Source: Melampsora larici-populina 98AG31
Taxonomy: Eukaryota; Basidiomycota; Pucciniomycetes; Pucciniales; Melampsoraceae
Assembly: GCF_000204055.1 (NCBI RefSeq)
Contig: NW_006768773.1
Location: 1,518,184-1,582,183 of the forward strand
DNA: 64,000 nt
Direction: 5' to 3'
Shown: positions 31,243 to 43,730 of the stretch, piece after piece
Position numbering within the stretch: the stretch's first letter is position 1
Layout: the number at the start of each line of letters is the position of its first letter
The notes under the pieces: generated by a model
What the model was told of the DNA's origin: nothing
The model's input: the letters and a program-made list of their open reading frames with translations, nothing else
Database searches by the model: none
Program-made: the position numbers and the translations under genes

Positions 31243-34200
31243 ATGAAAGTAAGGACCTTCAAAACTTTTGAGGTCGCGTTGTTATCTTTTGCCTGACACC
31301 TTGTATCTTCCTGCTCAGGTATTGTGTGTGGCGGAGAAACCCTCGATAGCTCGAGCAATCACAGAGATATTGTCTAGCAATCAATTTCAAACCGTGAGAA
31401 CGATTTGGTCACCACCTCACCCGTCCGAACTTGTCCCGCACGCTTTACTAGGAAGATGCCCAAGTGAAGCACTTGAACTGACATTTGGGAAACTGCAACA
31501 CATTCTTCTTTTGCTTGGGTCATCAAAAGCGACAATCGCCAAATAAATATGTCAAAAACTTTGACTTCACTTATCGTCTTCCTCCTTCGACTCAGCAAAT
31601 CAGCTTTACCGTCACTTCGGTCTTGGGCCATTTAACTCAGTCTGACTTCGATGCACATCACAAGAAATGGTCAAATTGTGACCCTTTCGCCTTGTTCGAC
31701 GCGCCAATCGAGCGTTTTGTCACCCCTGTGCGTGAAATGGATTACGCGCCTTCCCTTGTCCTCATGATCTGACCATCTCGAATTCAGGAGCATAAAGGTA
31801 TCGAACGTAATCTGCAGGCCGAAGCTCGAGGATCCGATCGATTGATGATATGGACAGATTGTGATAGAGAAGGCGAACACATCGGTTCTGAGATCAAGTC
31901 CGTATGTCTGAAGGCCAACCGGAACCTTACTGTCTCTCGGGCTCGCTTCAGTGCGATCATCCCTGCGTGCGTATCAAGTTTCCCCTTCGCGATACTTCAC
32001 TGTCAATTGAAACATGATGCTGTACTTGAAATTAGGCAAATTCATAACGCTTGTAGGACTGCTGGCGAACTGGACATGAAACAAGCCAATGCTGTGGAAA
32101 CCAGAATGGAACTGGACCTTCGAATTGGTGCTGCCTTGACAAGGCAACAGACGCTTGGCCTCCAACCCCGTTTTCCACAGATCGAGACTGTCATCAGCTA
32201 TGGTATGTTCTATGTTATCCTTCGAATCATTTGCATCTTTTTGGTTAACATTTATCTCCATAGGCCCTTGTCAGTTTCCTACTCTAGGATTCGTTGTCGA
32301 TCAATATGACAAGGTCGCAGCATTTGTACCTGAAACTTTTTGGTATATCCATGTGACCTTGGAGCGCGAAAATGTTTCCGTCGAATTCAAGTGGAAGCGG
32401 AACCGGCTGTTTGATCACCATACTGCCTTTGCACTCTATGAGATGTGCGCTGACGAGCCCGAAGCTACCATTCAAAATGTAGCGGTCAAGCCTGCCACCA
32501 AATGGTGGGTTAATTGCGCCGGCGTCTACCGTTGTGCTCGTCAAGAACCTCGAAGCTCTCATGCTCATCATGGGAGTTGTGCAAGCTGACAACTCACTCT
32601 TGGTCCTGATTTAGGAAACCGCTACCGCTGACAACGGTCGAACTTCAAAAAACAGGTTCACGGTTGTTACACCTGACACCAAAGACAATTTTGGATGTAA
32701 GATCTATACGTAAATCTGACCTTTACTTTCTTGGTGACCTGGTCCCTATCTATGCAATCCACTTCCCTTTTTACAGATCGCCGAAAAACTGTATATCAGA
32801 GGTCTAGTCAGCTATCCAAGGACTGAGACCGATCAATTTGATCCCGCATTTGATCATCAGGCTTTGATTGAAAAACAAATTAATGACGCTTCATGGGGTG
32901 GGTTCGCATCCAGGTGAGCGATTTCTGCCTGTCATCCTGAGCTAAGCAATAGCTGATGCCACACTTGAATCCTATCAGACTAAAAAATGAAGGTGCTTTT
33001 CAGCTGCCACGAAACGGGAAGAAGAACGACAAAGCACATCCACCCATTCACCCTACTGCACACGCAAATGATTTGGCAAGTGATGAAAAACGGGTGTACG
33101 AGCTCATCACGAGGCGTTACCTCGCATGTTGTTCCAAAAATGCTATCGGCAAGACTACCACTATCGACGTACTAATTGCAGAAGAAGAGTTCACCGCGAC
33201 CGGTGCGTTCACCATGTTAAATACTCTAGCTGCTGGACGCAATGAAGTAGTCGAGGGCATCCAATGATGGGCATTGACTCACCAGCCTTACGTTCGGACT
33301 GCAGGTCTCGTCATTCTTGAGCGAAATTATTTGGAAGTATATATCTATGATAAATGGAGTGGAAATACCTTGCCTGATTTTCAAGTGGGTGAAAAATTCC
33401 TGCCTAGTGTTTGTGAATTGAATGAAGGCACTACGACTCGTCCCAACCTATTGACTGAGGCCGATCTTGTCGGGCTGATGGACAAAAATGGAATTGGTAT
33501 AGCTTCCGGACTTGTTCTTTTTCTCAGAAGCTTATTGCTCATGTATATCACGATCTATTAGGTACCGATGCGACCATTGCTGAACATATTGCTAGAATAA
33601 TCGATCGTAGTTATGTCTTCAAGTCTAGAGAAGGCAATGTGCAATATTTGCTTCCATCTACTCTAGGCATTGGGCTGGTGGAAGGATACAATGCGATCGG
33701 ATTAGACAAGTCGTTGAGTAAACCGCAGTTGAGGCGTGAGGTCAGCAAAGCTTTTGTCCGTTTGTTTTCTTAAGCTTTCAAACTGATTATGTTATAATTC
33801 ATACAGACCGAACATCGCATGTCACAGATTTGCGAGGGATCTAAATCCAAACATGAAGTCTTGCATCAGACCATTGAGGAGTATCGCGAAGTTTTTATGC
33901 GATCGAAACTTGCATTTAATCTTATAGCGGCGACGGTAGGAAAATATATGAATCCACCCGACGATGCGGACGGGGATGATCACGATGATCATGATGGAAA
34001 TGATGGAAATGAGGGAGGTGGTCGCGGTGGTCGCCGCGGCCGCGGGGCTGATAATAATCGACGGGGAAATCGGAGAGGCGGGGGGGCAGGTCGGGGAGGT
34101 GCAGCCGCCGCAGGTAATAGAAGTACTGACGACGACAGTGAAGGTGACGGCCGACCTGGGGGTGGTCGCGGTAATGGTCGCGGCGGTACTGGAACGCGTG

Positions 34201-36007
34201 GTTCTAGGGCAACAACGCGAAAGACCACCACAGCTCGAGCTTCCAAAGCCAACACGGGAAAAGGTCGCGCTGATACGGAAGAACAGGGTGATAGCATGGC
34301 TCGATGGACCTCTCAAAAACCATGTCCTCCATATACTAAGTATCGTATCCTTGCAATTCATGTTTTCAGCCGAGCATGAGAAACCCAGTTGCCGATGTGG
34401 AGAGGAAGTCGTTGAACGCACCGTCTCCAAGGAAGGGCCCAATAAGTCAGTTTTCCCACTGTTCACATGCCACGAGTCCAGCGCTCATCAAAAAATGCAT
34501 CTTCTTCAGAGGTCGCAAATTCTATGCGTGTCCTAAACCACCGAACGAGAACAGTTGTGGCTTTCAAGGCTGGTCGGATGAAGCAGCTGCTCAGAATCGC
34601 CCGAGTGGCTCCACTGTCAAAGCCCAGACGGGTCAAGGTCGTGCTTTTGCGGAAGAACAAGGTGATAGCATAGCTCAATTGACCTCCCATATGACGTAAC
34701 CTTCATTCACTAAGTCGGCCCATAATTACAATTGATATCTTCAGTCGGTCAGGATAAACCCACTTGCCGATGTGGAGGGGAAGTCGTTGAGCGAACAGTC
34801 TCCAAAGAAGGACCCAATAAGTATGTTGTCTCACAATATCGGAAATATTGATCATGCGCTGACAATGAAACTCGATTTCTTCAGAGGTCGTAAGTTCTAT
34901 GCATGTCCCAAACCTCAGAACGAGAACAGCTGTGGTTTTCAGGGCTGGGCAGATGAAGTAGGTATTCAAAGTAATTCCAGTGGCCAGAATGGACTGCTCG
35001 GTAAGCGGCCACCCACTGGATCCGTGAGTGTAAGTTTGAGTCAATCGGTGAAACAGTATGGTCTTTACATTTACCTACGCTCGCCCGTATGACTGTCATG
35101 AATTTAGGAGCGCTCCTCCAGCCGGCCTCGGATGACACCTTCATCTAATGCTCGGGAAGAAATCCGGTGTGAATGTAATCTGGAAGCCAACCGAAAGACC
35201 GTAGGAAAAGATGGTGAGGATCCCTTGAATCGTGTCCCTCATGTAACAGCTTCTTACCCTCGAGGATGAGGAAGGGGGATCATCCAGATGGCCAATTTAA
35301 ATGTATTCTCTATCGCACGATGATCAGGTCCAAACAAAGGACGTGTGTTTTGGTGTTGCAGTAAGGTAGCAAAGGCTGCTCAATGCAAATTCTTCAAGTG
35401 GGAGGACGAAATGGGTCATGATTCTGCCCCAGTCGCTGGTCCTTCTAGAACAAACAGAACAGGAAGCGACCAAGTCTGTTTCAAATGTGGAGAGTCGGGG
35501 CACTGGAGTAGTAAGTCGGATGACATTCAATTGCCATGCCTCGTAGCTCAATACGGCTCCTATCTATTGTCTATCCATATCAGGTGCATGTACAAATCCA
35601 TCAGGTCAACAAAGGTCGAACGTACAGAATTCAAATTACACTTGCTTCAGCTGCAATCAGCCTGGTCATCTTTCAACAAGCTGTCCACAAAGAAACAGCG
35701 GTAGTGCTCAGGAATCACGCGGGGCGAACGGAGGCGGTGAATGTTATCAATGTGGTCAAACCGGTTCGTATTTTTAGAAGCTATGTGCAAAATACAACTT
35801 TTCTCAAACCGAGGTCATGTGTGAATAGGCCATTGGTCAAGTGCTTGTCCGCAAGGCAACAGTACTTCGACACGCGGAGCTCCTCGTGGTGCAAGCAGGG
35901 GAGTTGGCAAACGAGGGCGCGCACGAGGGCGAGGGAGTGGTCGAAGTCGGGGAACCGGCAAGTCGAGGAAGGGTAGTAATTTTGATACTGTGGACGAATA
36001 TGGTTGA
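31243..36007 (+). CDS. TOP3: DNA topoisomerase III (type IA)
   Basis: Start ATGAAA at 31243 joins over an intron (from 31249 to the CAG at about 31318) to give MKVLCVAEKPS, the exact N-terminus of eukaryotic Topo III. Toprim: AEKPSIARAI (Glu) and WTDCDREGEHIG (DxDxE). Then LDLRIGAALTRQQTL, GPCQFPTLGFVVDQY, and the catalytic Tyr in SYPRTETDQF. KAHPPIHPT and NGIGTDATIAEHIARII complete the core. The tail has an Asp-rich and RGG-rich linker (about 33950-34290), three GRF zinc fingers (CRCGEEVV, CRCGGEVV, CECNLEA; each with FYACPKP or FWCCSKV) and three CX2CX4HX4C knuckles (CFKCGESGHWSS and two more), ending FDTVDEYG. About a dozen short introns. With RecQ helicase and Rmi1 it dissolves recombination intermediates. 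No lesion was seen; the large element sits in its upstream region. Confidence 0.92.
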
Positions 36008-36778
36008 TATCCAGTATGGTTAGTTTACTTTCATACAATGCCTAGGTGATTGATTTGTTTGTCGTAACGAGCTTGTTCTACAAAATTTGTCTTTCTTGAT
36101 TTTCAATTTGTCTGGGTACTTTTGAAGACCAGTTGTTTGTAAAATTCGTGATGTATACATTCTTAGGGGAACTGATCACACTCTCCACCCTAGCTTTTGT
36201 CTGAGGTAATTGGCCGATTGCCTTGTGAACTGGTATGACACAGCTGGGAGTCCTTTGCCCTTACGATCTTTAATTCAGCGGAAATAAATGACAGCCACAA
36301 GATTGACTCCTAGTGATGATCAGAACGTACCTTCTGTCACTGTTACAATTGTTGGCTACATCAGGGCCTAGCATATATTGACACATTTTTCCGTTGTTGT
36401 GAAGGATACACTACAAAAACAGATTTTCCGCTGGGATTTTTGACTTCCTTTGAGGACAAACTCGTGGACATCACCCTGCCTCGATCGAGGTGACGATGTT
36501 ACTTATCGAGTGTTCAGATGAGATGCCGTTTGTCTGGTAACGTCACCTGGAATTCAGCCGAATCACACGGTGAAGATCGGGCGTGACTTCTTATCATAAC
36601 CGGGTGATCGAGATCATACTTGTCTGACTTTCAGACGACGCTGCGGCGTCGTAACTGCGCTGAGCAATTGTATGTGCATATCAAACATGTCGGATTGGGT
36701 GCTTTAAATCTGTCCCAGGCTTGCGGTCAACATGTGCATATTTTACATCTTTTTCTTCGTTTTTCACAGCTATCTGTG
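36008..36778. other. Intergenic region with a CACTA-like end
   Basis: At 36409 CACTACAAAAACAGATTTTC has the form of a CACTA transposon terminus, but no matching inverted end was found downstream. The rest (36430-36620) is moderately GC-rich. The 5-prime end of the next gene may lie here; CATCTTTTTCTTCGTTTTTCACAG (ending 36769) looks like a 3-prime splice site. Confidence 0.4.
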
Positions 36779-39057
36779 ATGACCATGCTCAGCTCGTGGT
36801 CTCCCTTTCGTGGATCCATGCACCCAGGAGAGGTATATGGTCCCAGCACGGTAAACAAACATACTTTTGCGCCAATGAATAGGTCGAGTGAAACGCGAGC
36901 TGGACGTACACGTGCTACCTTATGGGGGATTGTAAAATTGTCAACTCCGCCTTCAGATCCAATACCACACTGTGATTTTTTTCGAGATAGCAAATTGGTC
37001 ATGGAGAGCACTTCGCACATAGGAATCAAAGCATTATCTGAGAAAGTTTTGGTATTACTATCTACACTGACCTCATACCCAGAGTCTTGGCATAATTGGC
37101 TTGAACGGAATGATCAAATAGTGATCGAATGTCTAGACCTAGCTCAACAGGCTTTGGGCACCGAAATCGATTGGGAGATAGACAGACTTTGGGCCGTAGG
37201 GATCGTAGCAGCACTCACAACTAATGTACCCTCCTACTCAGACCGGCTGAGGGAAAGACTGAGCTCACTGTCTTGGACCAATCAAGTGACTGTCGAGATA
37301 GAGATGACCAAAGGTGTGTCACATTTCCATATCTGACAACAGCGCGATGTAGATTGAAAGATGAGCTCCACGTTCCGTTTGCGATTGTAGACTTCGAGGC
37401 GGCTACGACATACAGATACAAATGCTTGAGGCATAGAGGCAAGGACCACGAACCCGCAACACAATATGATGGTATGCGATTTACGGCTTGTGCGTGTGCG
37501 AGTTCAGTATGTGCACCTCTGACATGAAAACGCTACGGCCTGCTACGGCCCACAGGTGCAAAGGAGTGTCTGGAAAGGGCTGCGCTGTTTGCTCATTATG
37601 ATGCCATCAGGGTAAAAAGACTACCTACAAGGGAGAGCAAAGTTTATGGGATTATCTCACAATATCTTCTGAGAAGCACTCTTCCTGAGGAGGAAGAGCA
37701 GGTCGAGAAGATTGTGGGGGAATTTCGAATCATGTTTCAAGAAATCCACCTTGGAGTTTGGGAGGGAAATTATACCACTGCAATCTTTCACCACCTATTA
37801 AGAAATTCATCCAAGACTCGGGAGAAATTGAGCAAAGTTTTAGAAAAGCAAGATGACTTTCGAGACTTTCACTTACCCTATGCAAAGCGGGACATAAATG
37901 AGCTTGTTTACAAGGACTCTAAGCACCTGTTCAACAAACCTTTGAAAGAAGACTTAACGGATCACAGAAGACCACCAAACATTGGGACTACACAATTTCT
38001 GCTAGAAAATTGTAAGAGGGCGCTATCAAACTTGATGTTTGACAAAGCAGCAGCTTTCTTGAAGCCCTTGATTTTACAAACTTTGATTCATCCGTGTTTG
38101 GAATTCGATGTGATGGAGTTCATGAACAGCATAAATGATGTTACACAAGCCGCTCAGGTTTGGTCAAAGTTATTTCCGAACTTGGTTCCAAAAGAAATCG
38201 GATTTGGGGAGTATCAATGGATTTTTGCACAAAAAAGTAGGTGACATCCTCAAACTTATGCTGGCTTATGTATGAACAGCTCAAATACCTTACTGGAATA
38301 AATATTCCAAGGATTTGGCAGAATCATTAGGTTCAATTGCCAAACCAAACGAGATTCTGATAGCCTTCTGTGGTCCAATTTACAGATCACACTCATCTAC
38401 AAGCGGCTGGGAGGCAGATGTTAGCAATGAACATGGATAGCTCAAGTTCCAAGTCAATCAAAAAACTTGGAATCTTTCTAAAGGATGTTTCATGTGTACA
38501 AAGCCCAGTTCAAGATGAACAACTGGAAGAACAATTTGATCAAGTGGCCCAATTACTGAGGACCAATGATGATGAAAATATAGAGGTGTTTGTAATCAGT
38601 ATAGAATTCATCATGCGGCTGATAGAGCATTTTGAGAGAGGGGCATTGGTATTCCTAGACCAGATGAATAAAAACGTAAGGTTTAGAAAAACAATTAAAG
38701 CTTGCACAACTCACATAAATAGTGTTGATATCAAATCCTGGTATCAAGAAAATAAGGCTTTTTGTTTAGTACACTCTAACTTTGAGAGATTCTCCCATAA
38801 AATTCTCCTGGTGAGTAACCATGATTCTCTTCCTGTTTCAACCAATGCCGATGATGTTGACAATTTGAATACTTAGATTCATGATAAACTTTGGGTGGAT
38901 AAACCAAATACCATACATACAGACCTCACAATACAAGAGCAAGTGGGGTTCTTGAAAGATGATCCAATTCAACTGACACTTGTCATTGAGGGACATCACC
39001 TGGATTTTTCTCCAAAATTCCTGAATTCTGAACCTCTTCTTTCCCAAACAATTTAGA
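36779..39057 (+). CDS. Unknown multi-exon gene
   Basis: Coding is supported by long frames linked by good splice sites: MTMLSSWSPFRGSMHPGE to EIEMTK, intron near 37312-37340, RCRLKDELHVPFAIVDFEAA, intron near 37472-37555, a 220-codon exon (GAKECLERAALFAHYDAIRV to FGEYQWIFAQ), two short introns near 38240-38385, then DHTHLQAAGRQMLAMNMD to FSHKILL, a GTGAGT intron (38812-38876) and a final exon ending NSEPLLSQTI. Roughly 680 residues, mostly helical, no Cys clusters or membrane segments. The start is uncertain: an ATG at 36779 is used but an upstream exon is likely. I recognise no family. It lies 0.8 kb downstream of TOP3 in the same direction. Confidence 0.6.
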
Positions 39058-39429
39058 CAGTATTTTTTATCTGTGGCATTGAATCAAGTGTTTTCTGGCT
39101 ACCAAGATGAACCCATTCATACTCATATTTCTATTTCTATTTGGATCATCCTGTAATGGTTTGATAGGCTTGTGAGGGATCGGAAAAACAGGGTGTTCTT
39201 GAGGTAATCACAAGATTGCAACATGAGGAAACAGAAGGCCAAAATTTTCCTTCTATTCACACTAGAGTACACAAAGTAGATTACACAGTATAAACATGTA
39301 CTTAGTATTTGAATTCATACACCACTCCTCCCTTTATGACTCAGCCCCATCTTGACAGGCCAGCTATTTTTCCACAGGTTAGCATTAAAACCCAGTGGCA
39401 AACAGCTTCACACTTTCTCTCATATTGTT
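39058..39429. repeat. Probable LTR remnant of the gypsy element
   Basis: The stretch next to the chromodomain end of the gypsy remnant contains GTAATCACAAGATTGCAACATGAGG (about 39202-39226) and TTACACAGTATAAACATG. A similar block, GATTATAAGATTGCAACGTGAGG, occurs at about 48271-48294. Position and similarity suggest related LTRs; boundaries could not be set. Confidence 0.35.
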
Positions 39430-40119
39430 CTTGTCTTAAAATAGTCTTTTTCATGATTGGGATATTTTTCATCAAACTCTCATACTAAATCTTGAGCATT
39501 CATTGAATTCTTTTCTGGCTCCCATGAATCCCAATTTGATGTGTATCCTTTCCAATTTACCAAGTATCCAATTCTTCTTCTGATATTTCTTTTGGTTGAT
39601 ATTCCAATTACTCCATATTATTCTTAATCTTGAATTTTGACTGTACAGGTGGTTCGTCATCCCCTTGTAAATTCTCTCAAAAGGTTGACATTGAAAAACA
39701 GATGTACTTCCTGCATTTCTTCTGGCAAAATCAATTTATATGCATTAATACTGATCTTTTTCTCTAATGTGTATGGACCACACCATCTATGAGAGAACTT
39801 AGCAGTAGGTCTTGTCATTGAGATGTGCTGGCTGCTCAACCAGACAAAGTCATGTTTTTCCATTGCAGAGCACTCAACACCTTCTTGTCAAATTGTTATT
39901 TCATTTCATCTTGTTCATTGCTTCAAGTAATCCATCATGAACTTTGTTGATTTGCTTGATTAATTCATCCAAAGATGGTGGCTTCTGTTCTAAGTTCCAA
40001 GTGCCTGTGAAGCTCAGATTGTGTCCATAATATGCTCTAAAAGGTGACATGCCAATTGAAATATGTAAGTTGTTTATATACAAGAATTCTGCTAGTGGTA
40101 ATAAATTCTTCCTGAGCAT
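39430..40119 (-). pseudogene. Ty3/gypsy chromovirus remnant (integrase tail and chromodomain)
   Basis: Reading the minus strand: LLPLAEFLYINNLHISIGMS PFRAYYGHNL (end of the integrase catalytic core), FVWLSSQHISMTRPTAKFSHR followed by WCGPYTLEKKISINAYKLIL and HLFFNVNLL (integrase C-terminal domain), then a chromodomain RRRIGYLVNWKGYTSNWDSW with EPEKNSMNAQDLV and a TGA (39480-39482) before EFDEKYPN. Frames change between the pieces. Chromodomains direct such elements to marked chromatin. Upstream gag, protease and RT were not found in the window, so this is a 3-prime fragment. Confidence 0.8.
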
Positions 40120-41694
40120 TGTTCAAATTCTATCTTCCTGTCAGAATTTTTAACCACCAAACCATGTGTCATTGCTGCTGCAACCTCCTTGGCAGATGAT
40201 TTCAGCACATTATATTTTCACTCTAGCACTCAATTGGATCTTATACAATTGTTAACAATGCCATTAAAGCAAATTCATTATTGTGGATACAGTTATGTTG
40301 TTGAGGAATTCAGATGTTGCAAAGGGCCTTTGTAACAGTACTATACTTTAAATTCAAACACACATTTTGCAATGCCAAGTTATAACTGGTCCAAGAAGCG
40401 GCAAGTTGGTTGCCATTCCGTAGATAAAAGTGAACCATGACGGTAAAGACCCCACCGTTCAAAGTTTCTTGATATCAGTTTCCAACGGCTCATGCTTTTT
40501 GTTTGACAATCAATAAAACATAAGGTCAAAGTCTTGAAAAGGTTGAAGTACAGTTGCCTACGCCAGTATTTACACATGGGCAACTTTATGTGGCTGTCGA
40601 GGAACAGCAATGGGCTGGGCTCAAGAGATTGAAAATACAAAACCAATAATATTTTGACCACCAAGCTTGGGCCCCTAGCTCAACAAAACATTTGTGACAA
40701 GGTTTTTTGAAACGACTGTATCTGGACTTTGGGGATCTAATCAGGCTGAAAAGTGCTGATAATTGGTAAGTGCCTCCTCCGCAGGCTCCAGAGGACACCT
40801 GCCAAATAAGAAGGGACCTGTTGTTAGGCTTTTCGCGTATCTCCTCGACAAGTGTGATATAACGGCACTCGAGCCCAGTCTGATTAGTAAGCAAGATTCT
40901 TGAAGTTCCACTAAGCTTCGCAAAGATTTTTTTATATCACACGTTCCCCGAATTTTGATATCCGGAAATGCTATTCTCATGTGAGCGATTAGGTCATCGA
41001 TGTTCCTTCATTCGGGGTTGAAGGGGCCATGAAGGGTTGACCGGTCATTCGAAGTTCAAGGGAAATCTATCTCTTCGATGTTATTTTCAGCTTATCTGAC
41101 ATATCTTCATTCTGAAATCGGACTTGGTCAGGATGACTTGTTACTTCATGAACACATCAAATGAATCTCATGCGATGAGTACGCAGAGCTAGTGATAACA
41201 CTTGGTGCCGCCGATCCCACTTTGCCACATCGATCCCTATATCAATCACGCAGAACCATAAGTCTATCACTCAGCTTGGCTATGACTTCTTTCCATAGAA
41301 ATCCCTACGCGTGAGACCTAAACCCATCAGCTGCACGCAGTCAACACCAGTTGTCTTGATTGATCAAATCAGGTTCGATCATGTATGAGCGGTTGCACAT
41401 CTCAGGGCAAGAGATATCTTTGCTTCATCGGCGCTACACATTTCACTCCCCTTAACTTTCTTCATCCCGAATTGACTCAAAGACGCAGCCAGAGGATCTA
41501 TGGATTCAATGAAACTTTGGTATCTTCAAACCCCACAGCGCAAACCGTTCTTCTATTTTTTCCGCAATCAAACTTCAGCTCAGTGGTAATCGTTACCAGG
41601 TTAGCTTATAAGAACTTTGACCGATGACTCATCTCGGATCGAAGTCTAATCTTCTCACCACCTTTCTTATTCCTACTCAGTTACATTCTTCGAG
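40120..41694. other. Intergenic region upstream of the esterase-like gene
   Basis: 40120-40380 carries further decayed gypsy sequence. At 40740-40980 a minus-strand frame of 79 codons (MRIAFPDIKIRGTCDIKKSL onward) with a possible intron after LLIWQ could be the first exon of a divergent gene, but its continuation (40580-40740) has stops in all frames. 40981-41694 should contain the promoter of the 41695 gene; no motif is distinctive. Confidence 0.3.
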
Positions 41695-43730
41695 ATGATC
41701 CGACGCTCCAATCGGTTTTCTCAATTAATGTCAGGTGTAACATTCTTCTCACTTGGTCTTTCTATAGGATATCTATATAACCTTCAAAACCTCTATACAT
41801 CTCCTCCAAGAGAAAACGTTTGTTTTCCTACTTCCAATACACCTATTTATAAAGGCTTAAATCTAATCTTACCATCGGTTCGTAATCTTGATGATTTAAA
41901 TCATCAAAAGCAAGTCCTTTCAAATAATTTCTTAGGCAAACAAACCGAAAGATTCAAAACTTCTTGTGATCCATTGGATGATCCAGAAGATGATTTAATT
42001 AAATTTTATGGTAGAGATGTGATTATGATGGGAAGAGGTTATGAAGGAAGTGGAACCAGAACCCGAAGGTTTTTGAAATCTTTACAAGATGGAAAGACTG
42101 TCAAGGTAGGAGTGGTAGGTGGGAGTGGTAAGTTTGATTTGCCTATCCTCTTTCTTCATCAATTTCGTTCTTTTCAATCACTGAGTTTGTCTCTTTTTGG
42201 ATTTTCTGCCAATAGTGTCGTTTGGCCATGGGATGTATAAGCATGGACCTGGGACAATATATTCTGAGCGTGTTCTAGACTGGATCAAAGCTACTTATCC
42301 CAACAACCCAAGTTCCAATCATGAGTTATTCAATGGAGCTGTACCAGGAAGCAGTGTTGTCAGTTGATCATTCGCGTCATCTGAGCAGTTCCTCACATTG
42401 ACAAGATCATCTCCTTCATCACGATCAATAAAAGACATACTTCAGGTTCTGCTATCAGGAGCATATACCACTTGACCTTGACCTAATCATGGTAGAGTTT
42501 GATCTAAATAGTTGGCAGTTGAGTACTTGACCAAAATTATTCTCTTCCATCAAATTTTCAGGCTCATAAAGATTGATTTTCTTTAGTGATGATGATAACA
42601 TCCTAGCACTCGATTCGCTGTACAGGTCACTAATGTCACTACCTAATCAACCAGCGATCTTTTATGTATCAGTGAATGCATTAAAGAATGGAGATATCGC
42701 TACTGGTTTTCCTACCACCCTTCCAGTTTCCCAATACTTTGATATTCCAGTCTTTAGTGTAAGAAATATGATCTTACCTTTACTAATGAAAGATCCAAGT
42801 CAGAAATCGATTTTAGGACTCTTTGGAAACCGATCAGAACCAGAAACGGAAGTAGATACCGTAAGTTTAGGTTGATCCTTTCTTCAAAATCAAGCCAAAA
42901 GAAAACATCTCAAAAAAAAATCATCTTTCACAGTTGCACATGAATTATAACGGTCACAAAGCAGTAGCAGATCTGATGATTTTGTATTTGAGAAAACAAA
43001 CCTGTGAACTAAATCGTCGAGAACAATCACCACACACGTGGCAACATCCTAACAATGATCTATGGCCAGGTCCAGATTCTCTAGGTCAAGTACCCAGAGT
43101 AAGTAATCCACCGTAAGATGTCCAATCAAACATATCGAAATCTCACTAATTATCTTTTTCTGTTTTTCAGTTACGATTATTAGATCAATGGTCAACTGAA
43201 CCATATCCAATCATCTCTCAACCAACTTGTTCAACCGTCCAATCCTCAACTCATCCCTTAAAACCCATCCGAATGACCGGAGGATTTCAACATGTGATCA
43301 TCAATGATAAAAAGTTTTTTGCAACTGATCAAATTGATAGTCGAATCAAATTTAAAATTAAATTGATTGAAGGTCAAGTAGGAATCTTACATTGGGTTAC
43401 ACAAGATAAATCGTTTGGTGCAATGATTTGTAGTATAGATGGAGCTTGGTCTAATGATCAAAAATGGATTGATGGTTATTCTGATCATGGTATGCCTTAC
43501 TTAGCGTAAGTCAACTTGTTTTACATATCCACCACTCCCATCTATAGTTATCAAACAATAGCAAAGATTGATGACCGTTTTTTTTTCTTCTGATGATGAT
43601 CATTTTTAGATATTCTGGAATACTTTGGAAAAACCTTTCTCCTGGGTTTCATACTCTAGAATGTAAATCAACAAGAAATGAAAAGTTTGGAGGAGAAAAA
43701 TTTAGATTAGTTGGATTAACTTATTCTTAA
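41695..43730 (+). CDS. SGNH/GDSL esterase-like protein
   Basis: MIRRSNRFSQLMSGVTFFSL begins the protein; residues about 12-30 form a hydrophobic signal anchor, suggesting a secretory or membrane protein. Exons join over introns near 42129-42215, 42358-42445, 42505-42572, 42863-42933, 43102-43170 and 43506-43609. Motifs: VGVVGGSVSFGHGMYK (block I, Ser), FNGAVPGSS (block II, Gly), LDLIMVEFDLN (block III-like), and LHMNYNGHKAVADLMILYL (block V with catalytic His). A C-terminal domain with LLDQWSTEPYP, GGFQHVIIND and FHTLECKSTRNEKFGGEKF looks beta-rich. Family members hydrolyse esters, often of glycans; the substrate is unknown. No break seen. Ordinary host gene by codon use and intron pattern. 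Confidence 0.75.

Noticed and set aside
33822..34466. Minus-strand frames rich in Pro, Arg, Ser and Thr opposite TOP3
   Set aside because: They are shadows of the Gly/Arg/Asp-rich linker of TOP3 on the plus strand.
36409..39057. A complete CACTA transposon carrying the unknown gene
   Set aside because: Only one CACTA-like end was found; no inverted partner or 3 bp duplication.
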